From Enterocytospora artemiae (lineage: Eukaryota; Microsporidia): a stretch of DNA of 64,000 bases. Positions 27,017 through 38,194 of this stretch are shown piece after piece. Each line of letters begins with the position of its first letter. Position 1 is the stretch's first letter. The notes below the pieces were generated by a model. The model ran no database searches and had not been told where the DNA came from. It saw only the letters and a list, made by a program, of their open reading frames with translations. The position numbers were made by a program, and so were the translations under genes. The DNA lies in NCBI GenBank assembly GCA_038659295.1, contig JASNGC010000001.1:558001-622000 (forward strand). Reading direction: 5' to 3'.

Positions 27017-30000
27017 TTACTGTTCTTTCAGAATTTCTTCAATTTCTGGCAATCTACTTCTGTGGACTTCATAGTGCTTCTTGCATTTTCTAACTAATTC
27101 GATTATTTTTTCTTCATTTACACATTTTTCTATCTTTTCAAATATTTTGTCTTTTCTTTCAATCTTTCTTATTCCCTTGACAACTGTATAGACAAATTCT
27201 AGTTTATCAGGAATGTGTAAGTTGCTAATAAGCACCTTTAAGGAGGAATAGCTGTAAATGGAGTATATAAATTCAGAATTAACAGTCTGCATCTGAGTTC
27301 CATTGATACCGCCACAAACACTTTTGTTATCACCATTCACATCAAGCGCAGGCCCTTTTGTACCATTAGCATTAATCCTTCTGGCCATCAACTCAACAAC
27401 CTCTGTCATTACCGAGATTGAGTTTTCCAAGTAATTTCTATACAAGTAGTGACAATCATATTTACTGAGAATATGAGGAATAACTCGTTCTGGTAGTACC
27501 CAGTTGCTTTTGAGAGAATAAATGAATATTGAGCAAACCAAATCTGGGAATGTATTTGATAATTCTACAAAAATAGAAAGAGACGAGTTTATAAACATGA
27601 ACATTGGCTTGGTAAAATCTTTGACATCATTGGTAACATTTTGAGGCCGAAGCTTACCCTCTATTAGCTCCAATATCTCCTTCTGCAATATGAGCACACC
27701 ACTACTCAGTAACTCCCTCAGCTTATATAGGTAAATTTGGAATTCTTCTGGGCAATGATTCAAATGAAGAATCAGAGCATATTCCTTGGTGGCCAATTCA
27801 TTGCCGATAATACTACTGAGTGAAGACCATTCGGCCTCAGCAAATCTAAAGGAAAATGTGGAATGGTTAATAGAAGAAGCCACCACCAAAGGAAATACGT
27901 TATTTGAACTAAAACTAGTGTTTCCGAAGGTGATGTTGTTGGATGTGTTAATGCCAGTGATTTTTGCTATGAACAGTCCTGCCACCTTGACATATTCTTT
28001 ATAATAGACCAACTTTCTCAATTCTTTGATAATTCTGTTACTTAAGGAGCTGTTCAGTTGCAGAGGAAGAATCGCATACAGGAGTACGTTGTAAAATGTG
28101 ATATACTTTCTGTTAAGGAGAGTGGTGGGATTATCCAAAAAAAGACCCACAAAGTCCACCACATCCAAGCCTTCATTGGATGATGAATTGGGATTTATGA
28201 CAAATGGGATCATATGAAGAATCTCTATGGAGGCTGCCAGCAACTGAGTGCTTGTATTGTTAGTATCAGTAATGGAGTGGTCTCTATCATTGGAATTATT
28301 GACCTTAGGATGTAGTATGCTTTCGAAGTCATCCCGGATAAATTTAGCTACATTTGATAAGATGTTCATTCCTTTAAAAGATTCCAGTATTATAGTGTCA
28401 ACCTTGAAATAAGTGGGTAGTCTGTTAAACTGTATTGCAAAAATATCAGGATACTTGACAGGAATAACAAATGGCATTCTGTATTTTTCCAATAATACGA
28501 AATAGTTTTTGTACAAAATACTATAGTACACTTCAGGAGTGATTTTGGAATTCAAAGTCGAGTGACCGGTGCTAGTGAGCTCCTTATGCTGTGCTGTTTC
28601 ATCACAATAAATCTTGCGATTTTGAATTTTTTCGTGATCTGTAATTACCATCTTTGCAATCTTTTCCTTTAGTAGACATTCCAATAGAATACGGCAAGGA
28701 TTTATTTCTAACTCTCTTAATAAATATTCAGGATCTAACTGCCCAAATATTGCAATTAATATTGGAATGGTGTTACTCGTACTATTTCCCACAATATATT
28801 CATAAATGTAATGATGCTCCTTTTTTGTAAAAATTGGAAATATTTGCAACTTTCTGCAAAAAGATCGATTTTTTGATAAGAAAAAATAGAAAATTCTCCT
28901 GTAGGTGGAAATTAATATTTTACTGATGCTTGTGGAGTTGAATAGATCAAACACTACGGGATGAATGATTGACTTGGAGATATTAGTTGTATTGTAAACT
29001 TCTTGATTGTCTTTTTCGATTTGTAGCTCAATATTTAGAGATTCATCACAGCCATCTTTTTTCTTGACATTTGTATTGCATAAAACATTGTAAACCACCG
29101 GGTATATACGAATAATTACTCCAATAAATTTATATTCCATTTCCGAAATATCTTTCAATTTAGGAATCGAGTTTAGGTTTCCTTTTGCCGTTCTAAGCCA
29201 AGAATTAACATATATGAGCAAGAAGGATACGATATCAACAAAATAGTGTGAGAGGATTGCAGAACTGATTAGAGCTCCAAGAAATTCGTAAAATGGAGGA
29301 CATGTTAGGGTCGACTCACACAGATTCAAAATATCTTCGATGGTCAATGGCTTGTTCGTGGAGCACTCATAGTCGAGTACCACTGAACTATTTTTTGACT
29401 TCGATGCACTTTTACGCTTGATGCTTAGTTTGGCATTCACTTTTGAAAGCGAATATTGGATAGTCCTAATTAACAAGTAATTCCTCAACAAACACTTTTC
29501 TAGGCCTGACTCATCAACATATACATTGTCTATTTCAGAATAAATTGATAGAATGGCATCAAACAACAATATAGGACTAACTATATTGAGAAGAACATCA
29601 AAAGCTCTAAGTTTAACAGACAGGTCAAATGGTGCCTGTTTTAGAAGAGCAGAGTGCAAAACCGATATAATAGAGGTTGAGGAGAAATGAAAGTAAGTTG
29701 TGGGAACAAATTCTAGGAGAGCCAAAAGTATTTCGTTACACAATGCATTATTGCTATCCATTACACCACAATTTCCACAAATGTAGTCGTTAAAAGAAGC
29801 AGTAATCATCTCAAATATACCCCTGTTTTGATCCGAAAAATCATCCTTTATTATTTTAAATGATTCGAGGATAGTATTCAAATCAGCAGGTTCGGAGTTT
29901 TTTTCCGATGGATTACTGGCGATGGTATTTTTTTCCCTGTCATCATAGATTTCCATAATACTATTCGAGTTTCCCGTACCATTTTCACTGTCACATTGCA

Positions 30001-30448
30001 ATTCTGCATCTTGATGTGTGTTTCCCAAGCATCCATCCATCCCTGACTTTTCATCTTTGCCATTCAACTCATTGGTTCCATTTGATTTGGTCGAATTCTT
30101 GTTTTTACCTATTGAGGGAATATTTACATTTATTCTCTTGAATGAGCTGATTTTAGGTACAGAGGAAGTTAAATGATCTTCAGATACCTTTGATTCATGC
30201 TCATATTTTTCAAGGTCTAGTGTTGTATGTCTATTACTTCCTATACTTGAGCAGCCACCGTCTTTTTTGTTGTTAGACACCACATTGGTATCCAACCCTA
30301 TGGAGTATTTTCTACTAAAAATAGTTTCGACCGGTGATTCTAAATCTTGGATCGATAGTGTGGGAATATCGCTGTTTCTTGTCTTCAGTTTATTGGCTTT
30401 TGCAAGATTCTTATTCTTAAATATTATTAATTTTTTTTTATGAGCCAT
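27017..30448 (-). CDS. Large orphan alpha-helical protein (1143 residues)
   Basis: The first 190 residues are polar and low-complexity (basic N-terminus KKKLIIFKNKNLAK, many Asn/Ser/Lys), then about 900 residues of helical, repeat-like sequence without membrane segments. The look is that of an alpha-solenoid scaffold such as a HEAT-repeat protein; nothing shows which one. Candidates such as a condensin or cohesin accessory subunit, symplekin or a CLASP would fit the size but no specific motif supports them. The start follows GAACCCATAGAA. It is tandem with IWS1 upstream. Confidence 0.8.
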   Translation of the reverse strand: MAHKKKLIIFKNKNLAKANKLKTRNSDIPTLSIQDLESPVETIFSRKYSIGLDTNVVSNNKKDGGCSSIGSNRHTTLDLEKYEHESKVSEDHLTSSVPKISSFKRINVNIPSIGKNKNSTKSNGTNELNGKDEKSGMDGCLGNTHQDAELQCDSENGTGNSNSIMEIYDDREKNTIASNPSEKNSEPADLNTILESFKIIKDDFSDQNRGIFEMITASFNDYICGNCGVMDSNNALCNEILLALLEFVPTTYFHFSSTSIISVLHSALLKQAPFDLSVKLRAFDVLLNIVSPILLFDAILSIYSEIDNVYVDESGLEKCLLRNYLLIRTIQYSLSKVNAKLSIKRKSASKSKNSSVVLDYECSTNKPLTIEDILNLCESTLTCPPFYEFLGALISSAILSHYFVDIVSFLLIYVNSWLRTAKGNLNSIPKLKDISEMEYKFIGVIIRIYPVVYNVLCNTNVKKKDGCDESLNIELQIEKDNQEVYNTTNISKSIIHPVVFDLFNSTSISKILISTYRRIFYFFLSKNRSFCRKLQIFPIFTKKEHHYIYEYIVGNSTSNTIPILIAIFGQLDPEYLLRELEINPCRILLECLLKEKIAKMVITDHEKIQNRKIYCDETAQHKELTSTGHSTLNSKITPEVYYSILYKNYFVLLEKYRMPFVIPVKYPDIFAIQFNRLPTYFKVDTIILESFKGMNILSNVAKFIRDDFESILHPKVNNSNDRDHSITDTNNTSTQLLAASIEILHMIPFVINPNSSSNEGLDVVDFVGLFLDNPTTLLNRKYITFYNVLLYAILPLQLNSSLSNRIIKELRKLVYYKEYVKVAGLFIAKITGINTSNNITFGNTSFSSNNVFPLVVASSINHSTFSFRFAEAEWSSLSSIIGNELATKEYALILHLNHCPEEFQIYLYKLRELLSSGVLILQKEILELIEGKLRPQNVTNDVKDFTKPMFMFINSSLSIFVELSNTFPDLVCSIFIYSLKSNWVLPERVIPHILSKYDCHYLYRNYLENSISVMTEVVELMARRINANGTKGPALDVNGDNKSVCGGINGTQMQTVNSEFIYSIYSYSSLKVLISNLHIPDKLEFVYTVVKGIRKIERKDKIFEKIEKCVNEEKIIELVRKCKKHYEVHRSRLPEIEEILKEQ

Positions 30449-30761
30449 TTCTATGGGTTCAATAGGAACTATTTACATAAGACAAGAAAATTATTGGATA
30501 TTCTTTGCACAACCAAGGCTATCTTCAATGAGAAAGATAGTTCCATACATAAGATTGTCACACTATGGATCTTGTTTCATATAGACAAAGAACTAGGCTA
30601 CTTTGATTCAAATTTGCAAATTTAATACTCTTGGCAACCCAAGAATTATCTCCATGGCCATCAAACAACAGTATGTATTTTCTCAATGGAGAGATACTGA
30701 TAATTCCAAGTCTTTAACACTGAAAACATTCCAAGATGCATGATGTGGCACTTTAATTTAT
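30449..30761. other. Intergenic spacer, 313 bp
   Basis: Spacer between IWS1 (3' end) and the 27017 gene (start), both minus strand. Contains an imperfect inverted repeat (AATTATCTCCAT near 30650 with ATGGAG and ATAATTC near 30685-30705). No gene seen. Confidence 0.5.
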
Positions 30762-31427
30762 TTAATACTCCTGCTCTTCTCTTATTATCATCGTCTTCCA
30801 CTTGCTAACAACCGCTTTAGCAGCTCTTCGGATATCGATACTTTCTTTTGGGTTCTTGGAGTAGAAATGTACAATTTTACCCAATTGGCTTTGAAGAAGA
30901 TCGTGCTTGCTCACATAGGTATTATAAAGAGCATTCAGTAATTCCTTCTTGACCTTCATGCTTGGCAGAGAGTTATCAGGCAATGGCTCAAGCCATATTC
31001 TTATTTCCGTAAGCATCCCCATTCTGATGCATTCTTCTTGGGTACTTTTATTCTGAATTCTCGTAGCAATACTGTCAATATTTTCTATTTTCTGTACTGC
31101 TGGCAATCCTTTCTCACTGAGTTCCTTGTCCATTTTGTATATATCTCTCATATTATCTATTAGCGTAGTGGCATACTTTTCAATATCTAGCTCATTTTTG
31201 GGTTTTTTGGTTGATTTCTTAACTCTTTTGGTTGATTTCTTACTCCTTTCATTTTCAGTGTTACCATCTGACTGTAGCCCAATAGTATCATCTAAAATAT
31301 CAGAGGTATGGTTGTTGTGTAACGATCCGCTGTTTTCTATGTTTCTTTCAGAGTTTATTCTTGGTTCTAGGGGACATTCGGAAACTTCATTGTCCAATGA
31401 ATCATCAATGACCCGTCTTGAGCCCAT
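30762..31427 (-). CDS. IWS1: IWS1/SPN1 transcription elongation factor
   Basis: 221 residues. Iws1 binds Spt6 and travels with RNA polymerase II. After an 80-residue acidic then lysine-rich tail (KKSTKRVKKSTKKPK), the conserved TFIIS N-terminal-like (TND) domain fills the rest, with IRIWLEPLPDNSLPSMKVKKELL, HDLLQSQLGKIVHFYSKNPKES and RRAAKAVVSKW. A crystal structure of the Encephalitozoon Iws1-Spt6 pair exists, so this protein is expected in microsporidia. Start: CCACCCCT then ATG. The gene is divergent from RAD50 across only 120 bp with C-rich motifs at both ends. Confidence 0.92.
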   Translation of the reverse strand: MGSRRVIDDSLDNEVSECPLEPRINSERNIENSGSLHNNHTSDILDDTIGLQSDGNTENERSKKSTKRVKKSTKKPKNELDIEKYATTLIDNMRDIYKMDKELSEKGLPAVQKIENIDSIATRIQNKSTQEECIRMGMLTEIRIWLEPLPDNSLPSMKVKKELLNALYNTYVSKHDLLQSQLGKIVHFYSKNPKESIDIRRAAKAVVSKWKTMIIREEQEY

Positions 31428-31547
31428 AGGGGTGGAACTGTCTCATGAAAATTCAGACCATACATTTGGTTCAAGAGGGCTGCTTTTTGGACTTATTAAA
31501 TTACATCTCCACAAGCATATTTTAGAATATTTTGAAAACTGCCCCAA

Positions 31548-34500
31548 ATGACAAAACTATTACATCTCTCAATCCAGGGAATAAGATCTTTTTCATCAAA
31601 ACAAGAAAATACATTGGACTTTACAACTCCCCTTACGTTGATTGTTGGTGCTAATGGAACAGGAAAAACCACAATTATAGAGTGCTTAAAATATATGACT
31701 ACTGGAGAACTTCCTCCAAATTCCCGTGGGGGAGCTTTTATTCACGATCCAAAAATGGCAGGAGACATCGATGTGAGAGCAAACATTGGATTAAAGTTCT
31801 TAAATGACTCAGGTGAACAGATTGTCTGTACAAAGTCTATCCAATCTACTCTCAAAAAGATTAAAACGGAACAGAGGACTTTGGATTGTACCATGCTTAA
31901 TGAAAGTAGAGGGCATATAATTGCCAATAAGATCACGGATATGGACAGAATGGTGCCTGAGAATATGGGTGTAAATCCGAGCATTCTACAAAATGTAATA
32001 TTCTGTCACCAGGATGAAAGCACATGGCCATTGGGAGATCCATGCACGATGAAAAAGAGACTTGACGATATATTCTGTAGTACGAAATATAACAAAGCGC
32101 TTTTAGGCTTAAAAGCTACAAAGAAAGAACTGAATTCCGATTTGAAGTTGAAGACACAAGAACTATCGTTTTTATACAAGAATAAGAGCAAAAGGGACGA
32201 AAAGTTGAGTGTCAAGGCGAGAATTGAAGATGAACTGATAGAGAAACGTGATGAATTAGATAGTTTTACGAGAGAAAAGACAAAGCTAGAAAAGGACATA
32301 GTATCTATTCGAGAGAAATTATCTGTTATGAAAAAGATTGAACAAAATCACAAAATTCTTAAAAGCGAGGAGTCAGTCTGCAGGCAATTTATTAACGATT
32401 TTAGTGGAAAAGTCATTCAATTCTGTAAGTCAGGTCAAGGCGAAGCATTTGACAAAGAAAATATAGAAGATAATAGAGTTGCAAACCCTTTAACAGCTGA
32501 TGGAAGTTCTTGTAAAAAAAGCCAATCTGAAGAAAATAGAGCATGTGCCACTGAAGATGCAACCCACAAAACCTCGGAACAATTTACAATTCATGAAAAG
32601 ATAGAAACTCTTAAAAAGCTGCATGAAAATACTTCTTTGGAAATCAGAGAAATTACAACCAAGCTGCATCAGATTAACTTAGAAAACGTGGAAAAAGGCT
32701 TTAACAAAATTTGTATTCTCAGACATAAACTATTGGAAAGAAGAACAAAGTGTGACGAACTCTTAAGGGAAGTTGGAAATAAAGAAAAGAATATAATTGA
32801 ATGTGAAAGGAATATGGATGAAATTGTCGAGTTCCTGAAGAGAGAGTTTCAATGTGAAAGGGACGAGATTAGGAACAAATCACAGAGAATTTTCCAGGTT
32901 GTTGAGAAAGATATTTTAGAAATGCAAGAAAATGTTAAGAAGAAAGGTGAAAATCTGGCCATTAAAAAAAGCCAGGTTAAAACTATCGAAAAGACTATCA
33001 GACAGAATCAAGAGTATATAGATAAAAACATCCATCGTAGGGTGAAGACTAATGAGGAAATTTCTTCTGTACTTGGAATCGACACAGCTTCACCAGATTA
33101 TATTGCAGAGGTCTTTGATTCTGGTATTGACATTGATAAAGATGGACAGATAGATTTAGAGATCACCCTAGGTGAACTAACAGAGGAATACCAGAAAATT
33201 CTTGATATATCGTACAAAATTACACACAATGACTTCAAAATGGACTCTATCCGGAGAAGAATTGCAGAAATTGAGGATGAGTTGTCCATAAACCTGAACG
33301 TTGATGGAAGTGAGTCCAAGTACTGTAATAAAGTGGCAATTCAGAAACTGTGTGAACAAATCCAAATACTAGAGATTGATTTAGAAGCAGAAACTAAGGA
33401 TCTTAGAGTCCAGCATGATAAAAACCAATATATTACACTACTAATTGATCAAAATGAGGCCCATGGTGCCAAAATCAAACTTCTTTTTGAATCAGAAGAA
33501 CTAGGGAAAGACCTGGACGATGGTACACAGCATCTTACCCTTCCATTGAGCATAGAAGCTGTAAGGGAATATGAATATTTGCAAATACAGCTTCAAGGTC
33601 TGTCAAATAATGCCTGTGCAATAGCAAATTCTGCAGTAATTTACAAAGATTTTCAAAGAGCAGGTTGCAAGAATGAGGAATGTCCACTCTGTGGTAAGTT
33701 TTTTGAAGCTGATCAAAAGACTGTATTTATTCACAAATTGGAGAATGAAATCAATAAAATACCCGAAAAGCTTTTGGAGAACGAGAGGTTGAAAGAAGGC
33801 CTGGAATCTGAAATAAATAATATAAAGGCCTGGAATTTGACAGTAGAACGAAAAAATTCGATTATTACCAAATTAAGTGATATGAGATGCTCATATTTTG
33901 AAAATATGAAAACTATCATAGAGGAGTTCAGTAATCTAAAAGTAGAAGACTGTGTAGTTTCAGGTTCATTTGTTAGCTCTTCGATCTATTCTAACAAAGT
34001 ACCGGATTTCAAACTTATGAAAAATGCAATTGCTAATCACTTGAAACTAAAGGAAGCAAACATAGAAACACTGCGAAAGAATATTATTGCAATGTCAGAA
34101 AGATACCGCAAGTCAAATCAGCTTTTAAATGAGCTTAATAAGCTGAATGAAGAGGTGGCATCTCTGAGTGGGCTAAGTGGCTTTGATTTTCAAGGAGGAA
34201 TGCATGATATAGACAAGAAGATTTGTTCTTTTAAAGACAAAATTGATAATGCAAAAAAGAAATTAAACGAAAAAAATGTAGAGATTTCGAAACTAGAAAG
34301 AATAAAACTTGTAACTGAAGAAGAAAAAGAGAATAGAAGAATAATTGATGAGGTTCAGAGGTTGATTAAGGAAAATCAAGGGATTGAAAAGGTCGAATTT
34401 GAAGAGTTGGAAGAGGAAATAAATAATGAACTTAATAAAGTCAATAAGATGCAATTGTCATTTATAAAAGCCAAAGCAGAGACCAAAATTAAGATTGAAA

Positions 34501-35612
34501 ATATAGATTCTTTAACACGCAAAATTGAGTGTGATAGAATTTGTATCAATCAATTCAAAGAGACCATAGATGATCTAATGAAAGTCAGCAATGAAGCCGA
34601 GGATGTTGATCCAAGTATTATCGAAGCATTCAATACACTCGGCATGTTTGGTGATCTGAGAATTTTGATCTCTAAACTCTCAGATGAAGAGGTTTTTGAT
34701 AAATTAAGAAATGTCGTTGATGCCAAAAAAAGTTTGTTCATTCAAACAAATAAACTTCTAGAGTCTAAAGATAAAACACTGAGAAATATTGAAGAAAATG
34801 TGAAGCTGGTAAAGGCTCAAAGTAAATTACAAAAAATTGAAAAGGAGTTGAATGAGTTTGATATGAATGATTTTATTAAAAATACAGAGTTACTGGATGA
34901 CAAGACAGAGAAGTGTAATAAGATTGTGGCGTGTGAAAATCTCATTAAGGGAGAGATCAAGCAAATCTATAATTCCATTAAGTCCGCTGAGAACGATATT
35001 GAGAACAATTATCAAAATATCTCTGAAAAGTATGCTACATGCTTAATTCAGCTGAAAATGATTGAGTTGAGCATTGGGGATTTGGATAAATGCATGAATG
35101 CACTCGATAAAGCTATAGTGGATTTCCACAGCTCGAAAATTGCAGAAGTCAACGGCAGTTTGAGAGATCTGTGGACCAGTACATACAGGGGAAATGACAT
35201 TGATTATATAGAGCTGAAATCGGAAAGCTCGGATGCAAAGACCTACAATTATAAAATCAATATGATTAAGAATGGAGTAGAGTTAGATATGCGGGGAAGA
35301 TCATCAGCAGGTCAAAAAATGATTGCTAGCATTTTGATTCGATTAGCCCTTTCGGACTCCTTTTCCAACAACTGTAATATCCTAGCTCTAGATGAGCCCA
35401 CGACAAATCTCGATAGGGAAAATATAGAGAGTTTAGCCCAGACATTATCAAATCTGATCAATGATAGAGGAAATGTACAGCTTATCATAATTACACATGA
35501 TGAGGATTTTGTGCAAATGCTCAACAGATGTGGTATGGAGTATTTCTATCGTCTTGGAAGAGATACTTCAGGTGCATCATACATTGGGAAGGAATCAATC
35601 TATAAACAATAA
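31548..35612 (+). CDS. RAD50: RAD50, double-strand-break repair ATPase
   Basis: 1354 residues, the usual Rad50 size. Walker A GANGTGKTT is at about 34-42, with CHQDESTWPLGDP (Rad50 Q-loop type) at about 152-164; long coiled coils flank the zinc hook CPLC (about residue 711). The C-lobe has RSSAGQKMIASILIRLAL and LALDEPTTNLD. Rad50 with Mre11 senses and tethers DNA ends. The start follows CTGCCCCAA. The stop overlaps AATAAA. Confidence 0.95.
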   Translation: MTKLLHLSIQGIRSFSSKQENTLDFTTPLTLIVGANGTGKTTIIECLKYMTTGELPPNSRGGAFIHDPKMAGDIDVRANIGLKFLNDSGEQIVCTKSIQSTLKKIKTEQRTLDCTMLNESRGHIIANKITDMDRMVPENMGVNPSILQNVIFCHQDESTWPLGDPCTMKKRLDDIFCSTKYNKALLGLKATKKELNSDLKLKTQELSFLYKNKSKRDEKLSVKARIEDELIEKRDELDSFTREKTKLEKDIVSIREKLSVMKKIEQNHKILKSEESVCRQFINDFSGKVIQFCKSGQGEAFDKENIEDNRVANPLTADGSSCKKSQSEENRACATEDATHKTSEQFTIHEKIETLKKLHENTSLEIREITTKLHQINLENVEKGFNKICILRHKLLERRTKCDELLREVGNKEKNIIECERNMDEIVEFLKREFQCERDEIRNKSQRIFQVVEKDILEMQENVKKKGENLAIKKSQVKTIEKTIRQNQEYIDKNIHRRVKTNEEISSVLGIDTASPDYIAEVFDSGIDIDKDGQIDLEITLGELTEEYQKILDISYKITHNDFKMDSIRRRIAEIEDELSINLNVDGSESKYCNKVAIQKLCEQIQILEIDLEAETKDLRVQHDKNQYITLLIDQNEAHGAKIKLLFESEELGKDLDDGTQHLTLPLSIEAVREYEYLQIQLQGLSNNACAIANSAVIYKDFQRAGCKNEECPLCGKFFEADQKTVFIHKLENEINKIPEKLLENERLKEGLESEINNIKAWNLTVERKNSIITKLSDMRCSYFENMKTIIEEFSNLKVEDCVVSGSFVSSSIYSNKVPDFKLMKNAIANHLKLKEANIETLRKNIIAMSERYRKSNQLLNELNKLNEEVASLSGLSGFDFQGGMHDIDKKICSFKDKIDNAKKKLNEKNVEISKLERIKLVTEEEKENRRIIDEVQRLIKENQGIEKVEFEELEEEINNELNKVNKMQLSFIKAKAETKIKIENIDSLTRKIECDRICINQFKETIDDLMKVSNEAEDVDPSIIEAFNTLGMFGDLRILISKLSDEEVFDKLRNVVDAKKSLFIQTNKLLESKDKTLRNIEENVKLVKAQSKLQKIEKELNEFDMNDFIKNTELLDDKTEKCNKIVACENLIKGEIKQIYNSIKSAENDIENNYQNISEKYATCLIQLKMIELSIGDLDKCMNALDKAIVDFHSSKIAEVNGSLRDLWTSTYRGNDIDYIELKSESSDAKTYNYKINMIKNGVELDMRGRSSAGQKMIASILIRLALSDSFSNNCNILALDEPTTNLDRENIESLAQTLSNLINDRGNVQLIIITHDEDFVQMLNRCGMEYFYRLGRDTSGASYIGKESIYKQ

Positions 35613-35713
35613 AACCAACTATTTAAGATAAAAGTGAATATTTTGAGAACATTAGCCATTTCTACAATAGACCATATTGAAAATATATTAGAATGCTGGC
35701 TTTTCCAGGACAT

Positions 35714-37162
35714 TTAATTACCTTGCAGATTCTTTGCTAACTCAATAAACACAGGTATTGGTCTGCCTGTTGTGCCATCTCCATAAACCTCCCTTAGATA
35801 TGCCTCATTCATAAGCCCAGCAATATCAAAGTGTGCCCATTTGGTCTCCTTATTAATAAATTCCTTCAAAAAGATTGCAGCTTTTGCTGATCCAGCACCC
35901 TTACCACCCATATTGTTGATGTCTGCAACATGTGACTTCATTGAATTTCTATAGAGATCCGACAGGGGCATTCTCCACAGCAATTCATGGATAGATTCAG
36001 AGCTCTTGGATATAAGAGAAGCAAATGATTCATCATTACTGAAAAACCCACCGTATAGATTTCCCAACGAGACTACCATGGCACCCGTAAGTGTGGCTGT
36101 GTCGATAACATATTCTGGCTTAGCTTCTTGAGCATAAGTGAGAGCATCTGCGAGTATTAATCTTCCTTCAGCATCCGTATTATCCACCTCCACAGAGATT
36201 CCTGATCTTCCAACATGCACATCCCCAGGCTTCGTAGCACATCCACTAGGCATATTTTCAACCATTGGAAGTGTGGCAGTGACATTTATGGACAATTTCA
36301 TCTCTGCGATGAGTTTAAAAGTGGCAAGCATTGATGCTGCACCCATCATATCAAACTTCATTGCCGCCATTCCTGCAGATGGTTTTAACGATATACCACC
36401 CGTATCGAAGGTTACACCCTTCCCAACCAAGGCCAGCTTAACTGCATCAGTTGAGTTGTTACCCGAGTATCTTAGAGTAACCAGCTTAGGCTCTTGGATG
36501 CTTCCTCCATTTACTCCAAGCATCAATCCCATGTTTAGCTCTTCCAGATCCCTTTTGCCCAAAATTTTAATTTCAACATTCTCTTCATTCTTCAGATATT
36601 CTTCAGTATATCTCGCAAAATGTGCTGGCGTCATCAGATTGGCAGGAGTATCACCTAAGAATCTCGCAAAGTTCTGCGCAAAAGCAACCTTTACAACATC
36701 ATCAAACTCACTTGGAGTGGCTAGAGAAAATTCAACAGTATCTTTTTTCTTCTGCAAGAAATCGTAGGAGTAGCTTGAAAGAATCAGTCCATAAATTGCA
36801 TTTCTCAAAATTAAATGTTCTATTTCATGGCTAAGAATTCCATCCTGTTGAAATTGCACCTTCACACACCCAAAGGACTTTAACTTACTATAAACGTGTT
36901 TCATAGATTTTTGAACATTAAATGCCGTTTCAGTAGTAAAGATATCCGGAGAAATTTTACCTGCACCTACAAGGATTGTTCTTTCTTTCACAAACACTTC
37001 ACCATGAGCCCCTTTTGCCCGGTTATCAAGTAAAAACTGTTTGTGTTCCTCATTAACAACAAGCACTTCCCCATTCTTAAAGTACAATGCAACATCAATA
37101 ACCTCGGTTGCATTGGTAGACTTCCACTTTTCTTCGAGCTTTCGAAATTCCAATAGCTCCAT
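35714..37162 (-). CDS. Cytosolic leucyl aminopeptidase (M17)
   Basis: 482 residues. A dimetal aminopeptidase of the M17 family. The signature NTDAEGRLILADAL is at about 328-341; the metal-binding lysine/aspartate motif KGVTFDTGGISLKPS and the loop MKFDMMGAAS are intact. It probably degrades peptides to supply amino acids, important for a parasite lacking many biosynthetic paths. Start at 37162 after GTTTCCCCTAGA. Convergent with RAD50 (101 bp). Confidence 0.95.
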   Translation of the reverse strand: MELLEFRKLEEKWKSTNATEVIDVALYFKNGEVLVVNEEHKQFLLDNRAKGAHGEVFVKERTILVGAGKISPDIFTTETAFNVQKSMKHVYSKLKSFGCVKVQFQQDGILSHEIEHLILRNAIYGLILSSYSYDFLQKKKDTVEFSLATPSEFDDVVKVAFAQNFARFLGDTPANLMTPAHFARYTEEYLKNEENVEIKILGKRDLEELNMGLMLGVNGGSIQEPKLVTLRYSGNNSTDAVKLALVGKGVTFDTGGISLKPSAGMAAMKFDMMGAASMLATFKLIAEMKLSINVTATLPMVENMPSGCATKPGDVHVGRSGISVEVDNTDAEGRLILADALTYAQEAKPEYVIDTATLTGAMVVSLGNLYGGFFSNDESFASLISKSSESIHELLWRMPLSDLYRNSMKSHVADINNMGGKGAGSAKAAIFLKEFINKETKWAHFDIAGLMNEAYLREVYGDGTTGRPIPVFIELAKNLQGN

Positions 37163-37432
37163 TCTAGGGGAAACAAAAAAGTGGCTGATGAAAAAATAAA
37201 AATAAATTTCCCTGTAGGTTTTAAAATATTGTCCTGTACAATAAAGCCATAACCAACCCAGAATGATATTTTAAACATTCCTGCCATACAAATTAATTGT
37301 CTAGTATATTTTCCCATAAATGTTACATTATATAATTCGACAATGGATATATACTCTATAGTTTTTATCTCACTCTTTAAATACCATCAAAAACAACAAT
37401 TCTCTATTATCAATATAATAAATTTAATTACC

Positions 37433-38194
37433 CTACTTCTCACAAGTCAGATTCTCTTTGGGTTCCACATCATCCATTCTTTGCAATATATTATCCAAAT
37501 GTAGATATATTCTTTGAACATGATCTTCATTGGACCAGTCGAGTGGAATAAAGTCCATCATTCCATTTGCATTGACATAATCTACAATAGTTTCGTTTAA
37601 TTTTCTATTTCTACTGTTAGATTTTAACAAGTTGCCACTCAAAATCTCCTCCCCTTCTAAGATCATTTCCAAAGTATCCTCATCAAGCATCTCTGCCTTG
37701 GAAACAACATTCAGAACAGGAAATAGAAACCTGCCCATGCAAATTGTGGCACACAGAGAGCTGTACAGCATTTTGTTTGGTATCATGAAGTTTGATGCAT
37801 CAGTAAGGTAGACTATAGCCACTTTCGAAAATCTCTTTATGTTATTAACCACATCAATCAATATGCTTGAGTGTAGAAACAGTTCTATTTGGCCCGGACA
37901 ATCAAACACAAAGTACTCGTCCTCAAATTCATCTAGATTAAGCTCGTCTATGTTTTCAACCATTTCTTTTAAAGCAAAGAAAAGTGCTCCATTTGGCCCA
38001 AAATCACTACTTTCCATTACCTCTTCGACTGTAATAAAATCACACAAATCACAATCGTACTCTGAAGCATGCTCCTGGGCAGGGTCCAGATTAATCAGTT
38101 TTATGTTTCTATCCTGTCCTCTTTCCTTTAAATTTCTGCAAAACGTTGTCTTTCCAGCCCCTGCAGCTCCAAAAACGAATACGGCATGACCCAT
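37433..38194 (-). CDS. GPN3: GPN3 GPN-loop GTPase
   Basis: 253 residues. GPN GTPases help assemble and import RNA polymerase II. P-loop GAAGAGKT at 9-16, LDPA, the diagnostic GPN loop DFGPNGALFFAL (about 64-75) and FDCPGQIEL (about 108-116) are all present. The sequence fits GPN3 better than GPN1/2 because LDPAQEH and short length match. The frame runs upstream to an ATG at 38227, but the ATG at 38194 is preceded by TTTACCCCAATTCTC and begins MGHAVFVFG, matching the family start. Confidence 0.88.
   Translation of the reverse strand: MGHAVFVFGAAGAGKTTFCRNLKERGQDRNIKLINLDPAQEHASEYDCDLCDFITVEEVMESSDFGPNGALFFALKEMVENIDELNLDEFEDEYFVFDCPGQIELFLHSSILIDVVNNIKRFSKVAIVYLTDASNFMIPNKMLYSSLCATICMGRFLFPVLNVVSKAEMLDEDTLEMILEGEEILSGNLLKSNSRNRKLNETIVDYVNANGMMDFIPLDWSNEDHVQRIYLHLDNILQRMDDVEPKENLTCEK

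Noticed and set aside
36138..36767. 209-codon plus-strand frame opposite the aminopeptidase
   Set aside because: It mirrors a conserved M17 sequence, is Ser/Pro-rich as antisense frames are, and has no start motif.
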